Shown here: positions 25,605 through 33,064 of the stretch, piece by piece
How the letters are laid out: every line of letters starts with the position of its first letter
Numbering within the stretch: the first letter of the stretch is position 1
DNA from: Muribaculaceae bacterium
GTDB lineage: Bacteria > Bacteroidota > Bacteroidia > Bacteroidales > Muribaculaceae
Direction: 5' to 3'
DNA: 64,000 bases
NCBI GenBank assembly: GCA_022510505.1
Contig: JAFLTL010000007.1
Location: forward strand, 30,780 to 94,779
Position numbers and translations under genes: made by a program
Notes under the pieces: model-generated
Seen by the model: the letters and a program-made list of their open reading frames with translations, nothing else
Told to the model about the DNA's origin: nothing
The model's database searches: none

Positions 25605-26195
25605 ATGGATTATGAAATTGTAAATGCGGTTCCTGAGGATGCTCCTGAGATTGCTAGGGCAATCACGGTAGCTCTCCACATGGGTGAAATTGATGCGGCA
25701 ATCGACTGTTCTCCCGAGGAATTGGAGCTTTGGAAAAAGGTTTTCACTAATCTTGCTCAAAGAGATGATTCGCAATACAGTTATAAAAACACGCTGAAGG
25801 CTGTTCTGAGTGACGGCAACTCAGCCGGTTATATAATCGGATATGATGGGGCAGATTTACACAAGTTAAGAGAAGTTTTTTTTGATGAGGTAGAGAAAAC
25901 AGTCGGCAAGAGCTATCGTGGAATAGCCGACGAAACTTCCCCCGATGAATGGTATCTCGATACTTTGGCTGTATGGCCTGAATATCGTTGTAAAGGAATT
26001 GGAGAAAAACTCCTTAGGGCTGCTTCTATCAAAGGTTTAATCAATGGCAAGCCAATCGGGCTTCTTGTTGATAAGGAAAACCATTCAGGAAGAAGGCTCT
26101 ATGAAAGAGTTGGATTCCAAAATGTTGGCGACCGTCCGTTTGCCGGAGTAATTATGGATCACATGCAATTGATACAAAATTTAAATATTCAATAG
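25605..26195 (+). CDS. GNAT-family N-acetyltransferase
   Basis: 196 residues. The acetyl-CoA-binding core reads LDTLAVWPEYRCKGIGEKLLRAA (motif A, R/Q-x-x-G-x-G/A as RCKGIG). It is followed by PIGLLVDKENHSGRRLYERVGFQNVG, the usual C-terminal GNAT block. I chose ATG 25605 (MDYEIVNAVPEDAPEI) over the upstream in-frame TTG start because it gives the standard first strand, and the promoter box would otherwise lie inside the gene. It is followed 2 bp later by a nitroreductase gene and is likely cotranscribed. The acceptor substrate is unknown. Confidence 0.85.
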   Translation: MDYEIVNAVPEDAPEIARAITVALHMGEIDAAIDCSPEELELWKKVFTNLAQRDDSQYSYKNTLKAVLSDGNSAGYIIGYDGADLHKLREVFFDEVEKTVGKSYRGIADETSPDEWYLDTLAVWPEYRCKGIGEKLLRAASIKGLINGKPIGLLVDKENHSGRRLYERVGFQNVGDRPFAGVIMDHMQLIQNLNIQ

Positions 26196-26197
26196 AA

Positions 26198-26950
26198 ATG
26201 AAAGATGTAAAGGCAACCATGTTGGATCGTACATCGATTCGTCGTTATGAGCGTGATGCTATTCCGGTTGAATCTATGGATTTCATCATGAAGGCAGTGG
26301 AAAACACTCCAACGAGTTATAACGGTCAACAGTTCAGTGTGATAGACATTGATGACCAATCGGTTAAGGAGGCACTCTATGAGCTGACCGGTCAAAAACA
26401 ACTCAAGACATGTAACCGTTTGCTAGTTTTCTGTTCCGATTTTCATAAGATCGGACTATTGGCTGAGAAAAAAGGAATAGAGATGCCTGAGATCACCAAC
26501 ACGATGGATGGTGTGATTTTGGGTTTAATCGATGCCTCATTGGCAATGATGAGTGCCGTAGTTGCAGCGGAAGCCGAGGGCCTGGGTAGCAATTGCATAG
26601 GCTATTTGCGTACAGCGGATCCGGCGAAAGTAGCAGAAATTTTGCGTTTGCCGAAAGGTGTTTTCGTAGTGTGCGGACTTGCATTAGGAGTTCCCCGCGA
26701 ACATCCCGATTTGAAGCCAAAACAGCAAACTTCTTTAGTGTTCCATAAGAATCATTACCGGAATGACAATGATGCGATGGTAAGGGAACTGGAAGAATAT
26801 GATTTGACGGTTCAACATTACAATGCAACGCGCTCAGGAGGAACTACAAACAATGACTGGTGTGGTCACATTATCGGGTATTATCGCGAGGCATTAAAAT
26901 ATCAGTTGCTCGACTATCTGAAGAGTCAAGGATATGATGTGAATCATTAA
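26198..26950 (+). CDS. Nitroreductase family protein (NfsA/FRase-like)
   Basis: 250 residues, an FMN flavoprotein fold. N-terminal DRTSIRRYERDAIP (about residues 10-23) contacts the flavin phosphate, and NTPTSYNGQQFSVI is the second FMN segment. The length and the C-terminal extension (YYREALKYQLLDYLKSQGY) fit the NADPH-dependent NfsA-like group. The physiological substrate is unknown; such enzymes reduce nitro compounds, quinones or flavins. The end overlaps the convergent thymidine kinase gene by 4 bases. Confidence 0.88.
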   Translation: MKDVKATMLDRTSIRRYERDAIPVESMDFIMKAVENTPTSYNGQQFSVIDIDDQSVKEALYELTGQKQLKTCNRLLVFCSDFHKIGLLAEKKGIEMPEITNTMDGVILGLIDASLAMMSAVVAAEAEGLGSNCIGYLRTADPAKVAEILRLPKGVFVVCGLALGVPREHPDLKPKQQTSLVFHKNHYRNDNDAMVRELEEYDLTVQHYNATRSGGTTNNDWCGHIIGYYREALKYQLLDYLKSQGYDVNH

Positions 26951-27603
26951 AGTCCGTCGTCTTCGACAGCAGGCTTTAGATCGCCAAAGGGCAGGCTTAA
27001 TCTTGTGGCCTGCTCTATTTTTTTGTTACGCCAACATTTCCTACAAACAGCCATGTAGCGTTCGTTTCCCCCGATTTCAACTTGTGCACCGTCTTCAACA
27101 AAGTCCCCATTCTCATCGAAACGTGCATTGACAATTGTTTTGTGACCACAAGTGCAAGTGGATTTTATTTCGTCAATCGTATCGGCAATTTCAAAAAGTC
27201 GTCGAGATCCTGCAAAAAGTTTTGATTTGAAATCGGTTCTTAGTCCATAACAAACCACATTCACCCCATAATCGTCGACGAGTCGGGAAAGCTGGTCGAC
27301 TTGTTCGGGTTGAAGGAACTGGCTTTCGTCAATTAGAATCCAGTCCATGATCTCTCCCTCACGATGAAACCGGGTGGAAAGAGTAGTATAAAGGTCGGTA
27401 TCATGACGAATCCATTCACATTCGCGTTGAATTCCAATCCTGGAACGAATAACATTATTTTTTTCGCGTGTATCAATTTCTGGTTTCATCAGAAGATATC
27501 GAAGTCCACGCTCTTCGAAATTGTAAGCGGTAGTCAACAGCATGGCTGTTTTAGCCGAGCCCATTGTACCATAGCGGAAATATAGTTTGCCAGTTCTGTT
27601 CAT
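26947..27603 (-). CDS. tdk: Thymidine kinase (type II)
   Basis: 218 residues. The P-loop is YGTMGSAKTAMLL (about 11-23), the catalytic/DE region is WILIDESQFL, and the structural zinc site is formed by CTCGHK and CRKCW. It phosphorylates thymidine for the dTTP salvage route. I chose ATG 27603 (MNRTGKLYFRYG) because the 43 residues upstream in frame do not resemble the family and run through the promoter. The A of this ATG is the sixth base after the TAAATTTG box at 27609-27616, implying a leaderless mRNA. Confidence 0.94.
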   Translation of the reverse strand: MNRTGKLYFRYGTMGSAKTAMLLTTAYNFEERGLRYLLMKPEIDTREKNNVIRSRIGIQRECEWIRHDTDLYTTLSTRFHREGEIMDWILIDESQFLQPEQVDQLSRLVDDYGVNVVCYGLRTDFKSKLFAGSRRLFEIADTIDEIKSTCTCGHKTIVNARFDENGDFVEDGAQVEIGGNERYMAVCRKCWRNKKIEQATRLSLPFGDLKPAVEDDGL

Positions 27604-27608
27604 GAGGG

Positions 27609-27616
27609 CAAATTTA
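27609..27616 (-). promoter_or_regulatory. -7 promoter box (TAAATTTG) for tdk
   Basis: Minus-strand TAAATTTG followed by C fits the -7 element. Only five bases separate it from the tdk start codon. Confidence 0.5.
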
Positions 27617-27650
27617 ATTGAAAACGATGGCTTAACATATTTTTTTAGAT

Positions 27651-27658
27651 TATCTTTG
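27651..27658 (+). promoter_or_regulatory. -7 promoter box (TATCTTTG) for galE and the genes behind it
   Basis: Exact TAnnTTTG match 18 bp before the galE ATG. It is the only obvious promoter for the run galE-spoT-pgpH-porW, which has hardly any intergenic DNA. Confidence 0.55.
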
Positions 27659-27676
27659 TAAAAAATATTTTTAAGA

Positions 27677-28714
27677 ATGAAAAAGGACCGTATACTTGTT
27701 ACAGGTGGCACAGGATACATAGGTAGCCACACTGTCGTAGAACTTCAAGAGGCAGGTTATCCTGTGGTAATTGTCGATAATCTTTCAAATAGTAACCGTG
27801 ACGTTGTTGACGGAATTGAAAAGATAACCGGTATTCGCCCTGATTTTGTTGAAGCCGACTGCACCGATCTTGCAGCCATGGAGAAACTATTTTCCGATTA
27901 CCCTGATATTAAAGGGATAATTAATTTTGCCGCCAGTAAAGCAGTTGGTGAATCTATGCAAAAACCGATACTTTACTATCGCAACAATCTTAATACTTTG
28001 ATGAATCTTCTTGACATGATGGCGAAATATGGTACTAAAGGAATAGTATTTTCGTCGTCATGCACAGTTTATGGAGAACCCGATGAGAATCCGGTCACCG
28101 AATCGGCTCCCATCAAGAAAGCAACTTCTCCTTATGGTAACACTAAGCAGATATCAGAAGAGATAATAGAGGACGTCATAAGAGCAGGTGCCCCATTCAA
28201 GAGTGTTATTTTAAGATATTTTAATCCTGTTGGCGCTCATCCCAGCGCATTGATAGGAGAACTACCCAACGGGGTACCTCAGAATCTTATCCCTTTTGTT
28301 ACTCAAACTGCAATGGGAATCCGTAAAGAACTTAGTGTTTTCGGAAATGATTACAACACTCCCGACGGGTCATGTATCAGAGATTATATAAATGTTGTAG
28401 ATCTTGCAAAAGCTCATGTAATAGCAGTAGAGCGTATGTTAGAAGACAAGAGCGAGGCTCCTGTTGAGATATTTAATCTTGGAACCGGGGTGGGACTATC
28501 AGTTCTTGAATTAATTGATTCCTTTGAAAGGTCAACTGGAGTCAAAGTTCCAAGAAAGATTGTGGGACGTCGTGCAGGTGACATAGAAAAAGTGTGGGCT
28601 AATCCTAAACATGCCAATGATGTGTTAGGTTGGAAAGCCGAAACACCTATTGACGACACCATGAAATCGGCATGGGCTTGGCAATGTGCTCTTCGCGAGC
28701 GGGGGATCATGTGA
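27677..28714 (+). CDS. galE: UDP-glucose 4-epimerase
   Basis: 345 residues, extended SDR fold. NAD is bound by TGGTGYIGSHTV (9-20), the catalytic pair is in SPYGNTKQ (Y and K), and SSSCTVYGEP supplies the catalytic Ser/Thr. The substrate-binding segment NPVGAHPSALIGE is typical of GalE. It interconverts UDP-glucose and UDP-galactose for the Leloir pathway and surface glycans. Its stop overlaps the spoT start by one base (TGATG). Confidence 0.95.
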   Translation: MKKDRILVTGGTGYIGSHTVVELQEAGYPVVIVDNLSNSNRDVVDGIEKITGIRPDFVEADCTDLAAMEKLFSDYPDIKGIINFAASKAVGESMQKPILYYRNNLNTLMNLLDMMAKYGTKGIVFSSSCTVYGEPDENPVTESAPIKKATSPYGNTKQISEEIIEDVIRAGAPFKSVILRYFNPVGAHPSALIGELPNGVPQNLIPFVTQTAMGIRKELSVFGNDYNTPDGSCIRDYINVVDLAKAHVIAVERMLEDKSEAPVEIFNLGTGVGLSVLELIDSFERSTGVKVPRKIVGRRAGDIEKVWANPKHANDVLGWKAETPIDDTMKSAWAWQCALRERGIM

Positions 28715-30984
28715 TGACATCGGATAACGAAAAATACTTTACCGAAGAAGAAGAAACCCGGATTGACAAAGCATTCAAGGAACTTCTTGAGGGTTATCTG
28801 GGATCAAAACACCGAAAGAAAGCCGAACTGATTGAAAAGGCCTTCCGGTTTGCAAAACATGCCCATCATGGAATAAGACGTCGTTCGGGTGAACCCTACA
28901 TTCTTCATCCCATAGAAGTTGCGCGTATTGTTAGTCAGGAGATAGGATTAGGTTCGACTTCAATATGTGCCGCACTGTTACATGATGTTGTGGAAGATAC
29001 CGAATACACTGTTGAAGACATTGAACAGCATTTCGGAAAGAAAATAGCTCAACTTGTTGATGGACTAACCAAGATATCGGGAGGTATATTCGGTGACAAG
29101 GCCTCGGAACAAGCTGAAAATTTCAGGAAACTGCTCCTTACCATGTCCGAGGACATCAGGGTGATTATCATCAAGATGGCCGACCGTCTTCACAACATGA
29201 GGACTTTGGGGTCCATGGCTCCCAACAAACAGTTTAAGATAGCCGGTGAAACTCTCTATATATACGCGCCGTTGGCTCACCGTCTCGGCCTTTTCGCTAT
29301 AAAGACCGAGCTGGAAGATTTAAGTTTCAAGTATGAACATCCTGTAACCTATGAGGAAATCGAACGTAAGATTGCTCAAACTGCGCAGAAACGTAATGAT
29401 GTTTATACAAATTTCGCCGAGCCAATTGCAAAGAAACTCGAAGAGGCTGGTATAAAATTCGATGCCAAAGCGCGTTTGAAATCGGTCTATTCCATCTGGA
29501 AAAAGATGGAGAATAAGAAAATCCCTTTTGAAGAGGTCTATGACCTCTACGCAATGAGAATTATCTTTGATTGTGACGACATTTCCAAGGAAAAAGCGAT
29601 TTGCTGGAACATCTATTCAATAATTACCGATTTATATAGAGTTCATCCTGAACGCACTCGTGACTGGATTGTAACACCAAAAGCCAACGGTTACCAAGCA
29701 TTGCATCTGACAGTTATGGGCCCTGATGGGAATTGGATTGAAGTCCAGATCAGGTCTAAACGAATGGACGAAATTGCCGAAAAGGGTTTTGCAGCCCATT
29801 GGAAATACAAAATAGGAGATACCGACGAAGAAAACGAACTCAGCGATTGGTTGAGAACCATACAAGATATTCTTGAGAATCCAGAGCCGAATGCAATAGA
29901 TTTCCTTGATACATTAAAATTAAATTTGTTTGCCTCTGAAATCGTTGTGTTCACTCCCAAAGGCGAATTGATAACGATGCCTAAGGGATCTTCAGTTCTA
30001 GATGTTGCATTTGAACTTCACACCGAACTTGGATGTAAATGTATTGCTGGAAAAGTAAATCATAAATTAGTGCCGTTGTCCTACAAACTGAATAGTGGTG
30101 ACCAGATTGAGGTACTGACTTCCCAATCCCAGACACCAAAAGCAGAATGGATGGAATATTTAGTAACAGCCAAAGGAAAGACACGTCTCAAAAGTGCACT
30201 GAAGAAAGAACAGCAACCTATAATTAACAAGGGAAGAGAGATTTTCGAAAAATTCTTAAGTGATAATAATTTAACTGAAGAATCGCTTAATAACGACGTG
30301 ATAACGAAAATATTTGGGTATTTTCATGTTGACAATCGCGAAAAACTGTTTTCGGCTTTGGGTGATGGAAGTGTTATTATCGATGATAATGCGCCGAAAA
30401 TGCTTCGTCATGCCATCAAAAAAAGCGAAAAGGGCCTATTTTCACGAATTTTCAGGTTGAAAAGAGACGATGATTCTTCAGTGGATCATAGCGTTGATTC
30501 TTTAAAGAACAAAGAAGAATGGAAACGAATAGATCCTAAAAAAGACTATGAGCTGAAAATTGATGAGAACGGTCCGAATTTCATTCTTGCATCTTGCTGT
30601 TCCCCCATTCCAGGTGACGAAACATTGGGATTCATAAAGAATTCAGGAGATGTGGAAGTCCATTCAATTAGCTGTCCAAAAGCGATGGCGCTGAAGGCAA
30701 GCTATGGTCCACGAATTGTCACGACAGTTTGGAATGTTACTGGTGGAAGTTATCTGGTTAATGTTAGGATAGAGGGAATAGATCGTCATGGCATTCTCCA
30801 GGAACTGACTTCCATGATTTCTTCCCATCTGGGTCTGGATATAAGGAAATTGGATATTGAGGCAAACGAGGAGGTTTTTCATGCTAATCTTGCAGTTAGA
30901 GTTGCCAATGCCGACACAGTAAATTCTCTTTGTGCGAGGATTAAAAAAATTGATGGTGTAAAAGTAGCCACAAGAATACAATGA
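28714..30984 (+). CDS. Bifunctional (p)ppGpp synthetase/hydrolase, RelA/SpoT family
   Basis: 756 residues with the full long-RSH layout. The hydrolase HD domain has H90-D91 and E94-D95 in LLHDVVEDTE, so hydrolase activity should be intact. The synthetase domain follows (RTRDWIVTPKANGYQALHLTVMG, with EVQIRSKRMDEIAE). Then come a TGS domain (VVFTPKGELITMPKGSSVLDVAFELH), a zinc-finger-like segment (LASCCSPIPGDE) and a C-terminal ACT domain. It makes and degrades the stringent-response alarmone. I chose ATG 28714 over the upstream in-frame ATG because it just follows the galE stop. pgpH follows after 4 bp. Confidence 0.95.
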   Translation: MTSDNEKYFTEEEETRIDKAFKELLEGYLGSKHRKKAELIEKAFRFAKHAHHGIRRRSGEPYILHPIEVARIVSQEIGLGSTSICAALLHDVVEDTEYTVEDIEQHFGKKIAQLVDGLTKISGGIFGDKASEQAENFRKLLLTMSEDIRVIIIKMADRLHNMRTLGSMAPNKQFKIAGETLYIYAPLAHRLGLFAIKTELEDLSFKYEHPVTYEEIERKIAQTAQKRNDVYTNFAEPIAKKLEEAGIKFDAKARLKSVYSIWKKMENKKIPFEEVYDLYAMRIIFDCDDISKEKAICWNIYSIITDLYRVHPERTRDWIVTPKANGYQALHLTVMGPDGNWIEVQIRSKRMDEIAEKGFAAHWKYKIGDTDEENELSDWLRTIQDILENPEPNAIDFLDTLKLNLFASEIVVFTPKGELITMPKGSSVLDVAFELHTELGCKCIAGKVNHKLVPLSYKLNSGDQIEVLTSQSQTPKAEWMEYLVTAKGKTRLKSALKKEQQPIINKGREIFEKFLSDNNLTEESLNNDVITKIFGYFHVDNREKLFSALGDGSVIIDDNAPKMLRHAIKKSEKGLFSRIFRLKRDDDSSVDHSVDSLKNKEEWKRIDPKKDYELKIDENGPNFILASCCSPIPGDETLGFIKNSGDVEVHSISCPKAMALKASYGPRIVTTVWNVTGGSYLVNVRIEGIDRHGILQELTSMISSHLGLDIRKLDIEANEEVFHANLAVRVANADTVNSLCARIKKIDGVKVATRIQ

Positions 30985-30988
30985 GACG

Positions 30989-33064
30989 ATGAAACTTCCT
31001 GTACAGAAAATAATAGCTCGTTCCATTTATTTCATTATTTCGGTAGTGACGGTACTGTTATTGTTGCCGGGAAAGACTCAGCAACAATTCACCTATGTTG
31101 AAAACCGACCTTGGAACCATTCGTTGCTGACAGCCCCATTTGATATTCCTGTTTTTCGGGACTCAGTGACAGTCAGGATTCTGACCGACAGTATCCGAGA
31201 GAATTTTATTCCTATTTACAGAAAGGATTCAGAGATTGGAAGTGCATCAATCAGAAAACTTCCTAATGTTGAAGAACGCGACGGTCTTGATTTTTCTCGT
31301 CTTCGTGCTGTAATTGACCGCTTGTATGCCAATGGAATAGTGGATAATGCTACCTCTTCTCAGATAACCCAGGGAGAATTGCCTCAAATTAGAATAATCT
31401 CTGACAATGAAGTTCGAACTGTCAGTACCCATTTGATGAGATCACAAAGAGATGCTTACATTATCATTGATAGTCTTTTCAGTAGTCCGGTGCAAAGAGA
31501 GGAACTGAGAAAGATTGACATCTCTTCATTGCTACTTCCTAATATATTGCCCGACGCTGCAGAAAATGAAAAGTTTCTTCAGGAAGCACTTCAGCCTGCG
31601 ACTGTCGCAATAGGGGTGATTCAAAAGGGCGAAAGGATAATAGATCGTGGTGATATTGTGAATCCACAGCTTTATCAGGTGCTTCAAACTTATGAAGAGA
31701 TGATGCAAGCACGTGAACTGACCGACACGACCGAGGAGTTTTACATTGATCTTGGTGCTGTGCTCTTTGCTGCTCTTTTGTTTGGTTCGGTCTACGGTTA
31801 TTTTTTCCTTTACCGACGGGAATGGTGGCAAGATGACAGAAGGATCCTTTGTGTACTTGCTTTGCTTCTGGGTTCATATATTTTGGCGGTTATCTTCTCA
31901 CAAATGTTCAGGGGAGGACTATTTTTGATACCCTTTACTATTATTTCAGTTTTGGTAATGGTGTTCTATGACGCACGAACTTCATTGTTTATGTTCATGG
32001 TCAGTATATTGTTGGCGGTCAATTTGTCGAATTTTCCATTGGAATTTATATTCGTAGAGTTCATGGCAGGAATAACCGCTATTTTCTCAATGAAGGAACT
32101 TTCAAAAAGAAGTGACCTGTTGAGAACGGCATTCTACGTCCTGATCGCCTATGCAGTTTCTTACGTAGCTATAGAGCTGATGACTACTGGAACATTCAAT
32201 GTATTTTCATGGCGGTTGATGGGATTCTTCTTGATTAATGCAGTGCTTATTTCGTTTGCCTACATCATGATCTTTATAGTCGAGAAGGTTTTTGGATTTA
32301 CCTCAATGGTTACTCTTGTCGAACTGTCGGATATAAACAACCCCATACTTCAGGAACTTTCTGAAGAATGTCCCGGAACTTTTCAACATTCAATGGCAGT
32401 CAGTAATCTAGCGGCCGATGCAGCTCGCAAATTGGGTGCCAATGTTCAGCTAGTCAGAACCGGGGCACTTTATCACGATATAGGAAAACTTGCAAACCCT
32501 GCTTTCTTCACTGAAAATCAGCATGGTGTTAATCCACATGATGCACTGACACCTGAACAGAGTGCGAAAATAATCATTGATCACATCAATGAAGGCTTAA
32601 AAAGAGCCGATAAGGCAAAATTACCTGAAGTTATAAAGGATATGATTAGTCAGCACCACGGTGCTGGCAAGGCTAAATATTTCTACATCACTGAATGTAA
32701 GAAAATGGGGGAAGAGAATGTGGATGCGAGTAAATATACCTATCCTGGACCCAATCCCAAGACTTTGGAGGCTTCTTTGATTATGATGGCCGATGCAGTA
32801 GAAGCAGCAAGTCGGTCTCTCTCAGAACATACTCCCGAAGAAACAACCCAACTTGTCAACCGACTGATCGATTCTCAGATCGCCGACGGACTTCATGCAG
32901 ATTCTCCGTTGTCGTTCCGTGACGTTAGTCTAATCAAGCAAACCTTCATTAACCGGCTGTTAACTATGTATCATTCAAGGATTGCCTATCCAACAGAAAT
33001 CAAACGAGCAGCAGTTATGGAGGAAAGGGCTATTTCACCCTCTGATAAAAAAGATAGCAACTGA
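30989..33064 (+). CDS. 7TM-HD (PgpH-like) membrane phosphodiesterase
   Basis: 691 residues. One N-terminal membrane segment (about 7-27) is followed by an extracytoplasmic domain to about 255, then a bundle of seven membrane segments to about 430. A cytoplasmic HD domain follows, with H467 in GTFQHSMAVSNLA, H496-D497 in LYHDIGKL, and QHHGAGKAKYF later. This is the architecture of PgpH, which hydrolyses the second messenger c-di-AMP. The substrate is inferred from family. Position directly behind spoT places two nucleotide-signalling enzymes in one transcript. Confidence 0.9.
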   Translation: MKLPVQKIIARSIYFIISVVTVLLLLPGKTQQQFTYVENRPWNHSLLTAPFDIPVFRDSVTVRILTDSIRENFIPIYRKDSEIGSASIRKLPNVEERDGLDFSRLRAVIDRLYANGIVDNATSSQITQGELPQIRIISDNEVRTVSTHLMRSQRDAYIIIDSLFSSPVQREELRKIDISSLLLPNILPDAAENEKFLQEALQPATVAIGVIQKGERIIDRGDIVNPQLYQVLQTYEEMMQARELTDTTEEFYIDLGAVLFAALLFGSVYGYFFLYRREWWQDDRRILCVLALLLGSYILAVIFSQMFRGGLFLIPFTIISVLVMVFYDARTSLFMFMVSILLAVNLSNFPLEFIFVEFMAGITAIFSMKELSKRSDLLRTAFYVLIAYAVSYVAIELMTTGTFNVFSWRLMGFFLINAVLISFAYIMIFIVEKVFGFTSMVTLVELSDINNPILQELSEECPGTFQHSMAVSNLAADAARKLGANVQLVRTGALYHDIGKLANPAFFTENQHGVNPHDALTPEQSAKIIIDHINEGLKRADKAKLPEVIKDMISQHHGAGKAKYFYITECKKMGEENVDASKYTYPGPNPKTLEASLIMMADAVEAASRSLSEHTPEETTQLVNRLIDSQIADGLHADSPLSFRDVSLIKQTFINRLLTMYHSRIAYPTEIKRAAVMEERAISPSDKKDSN

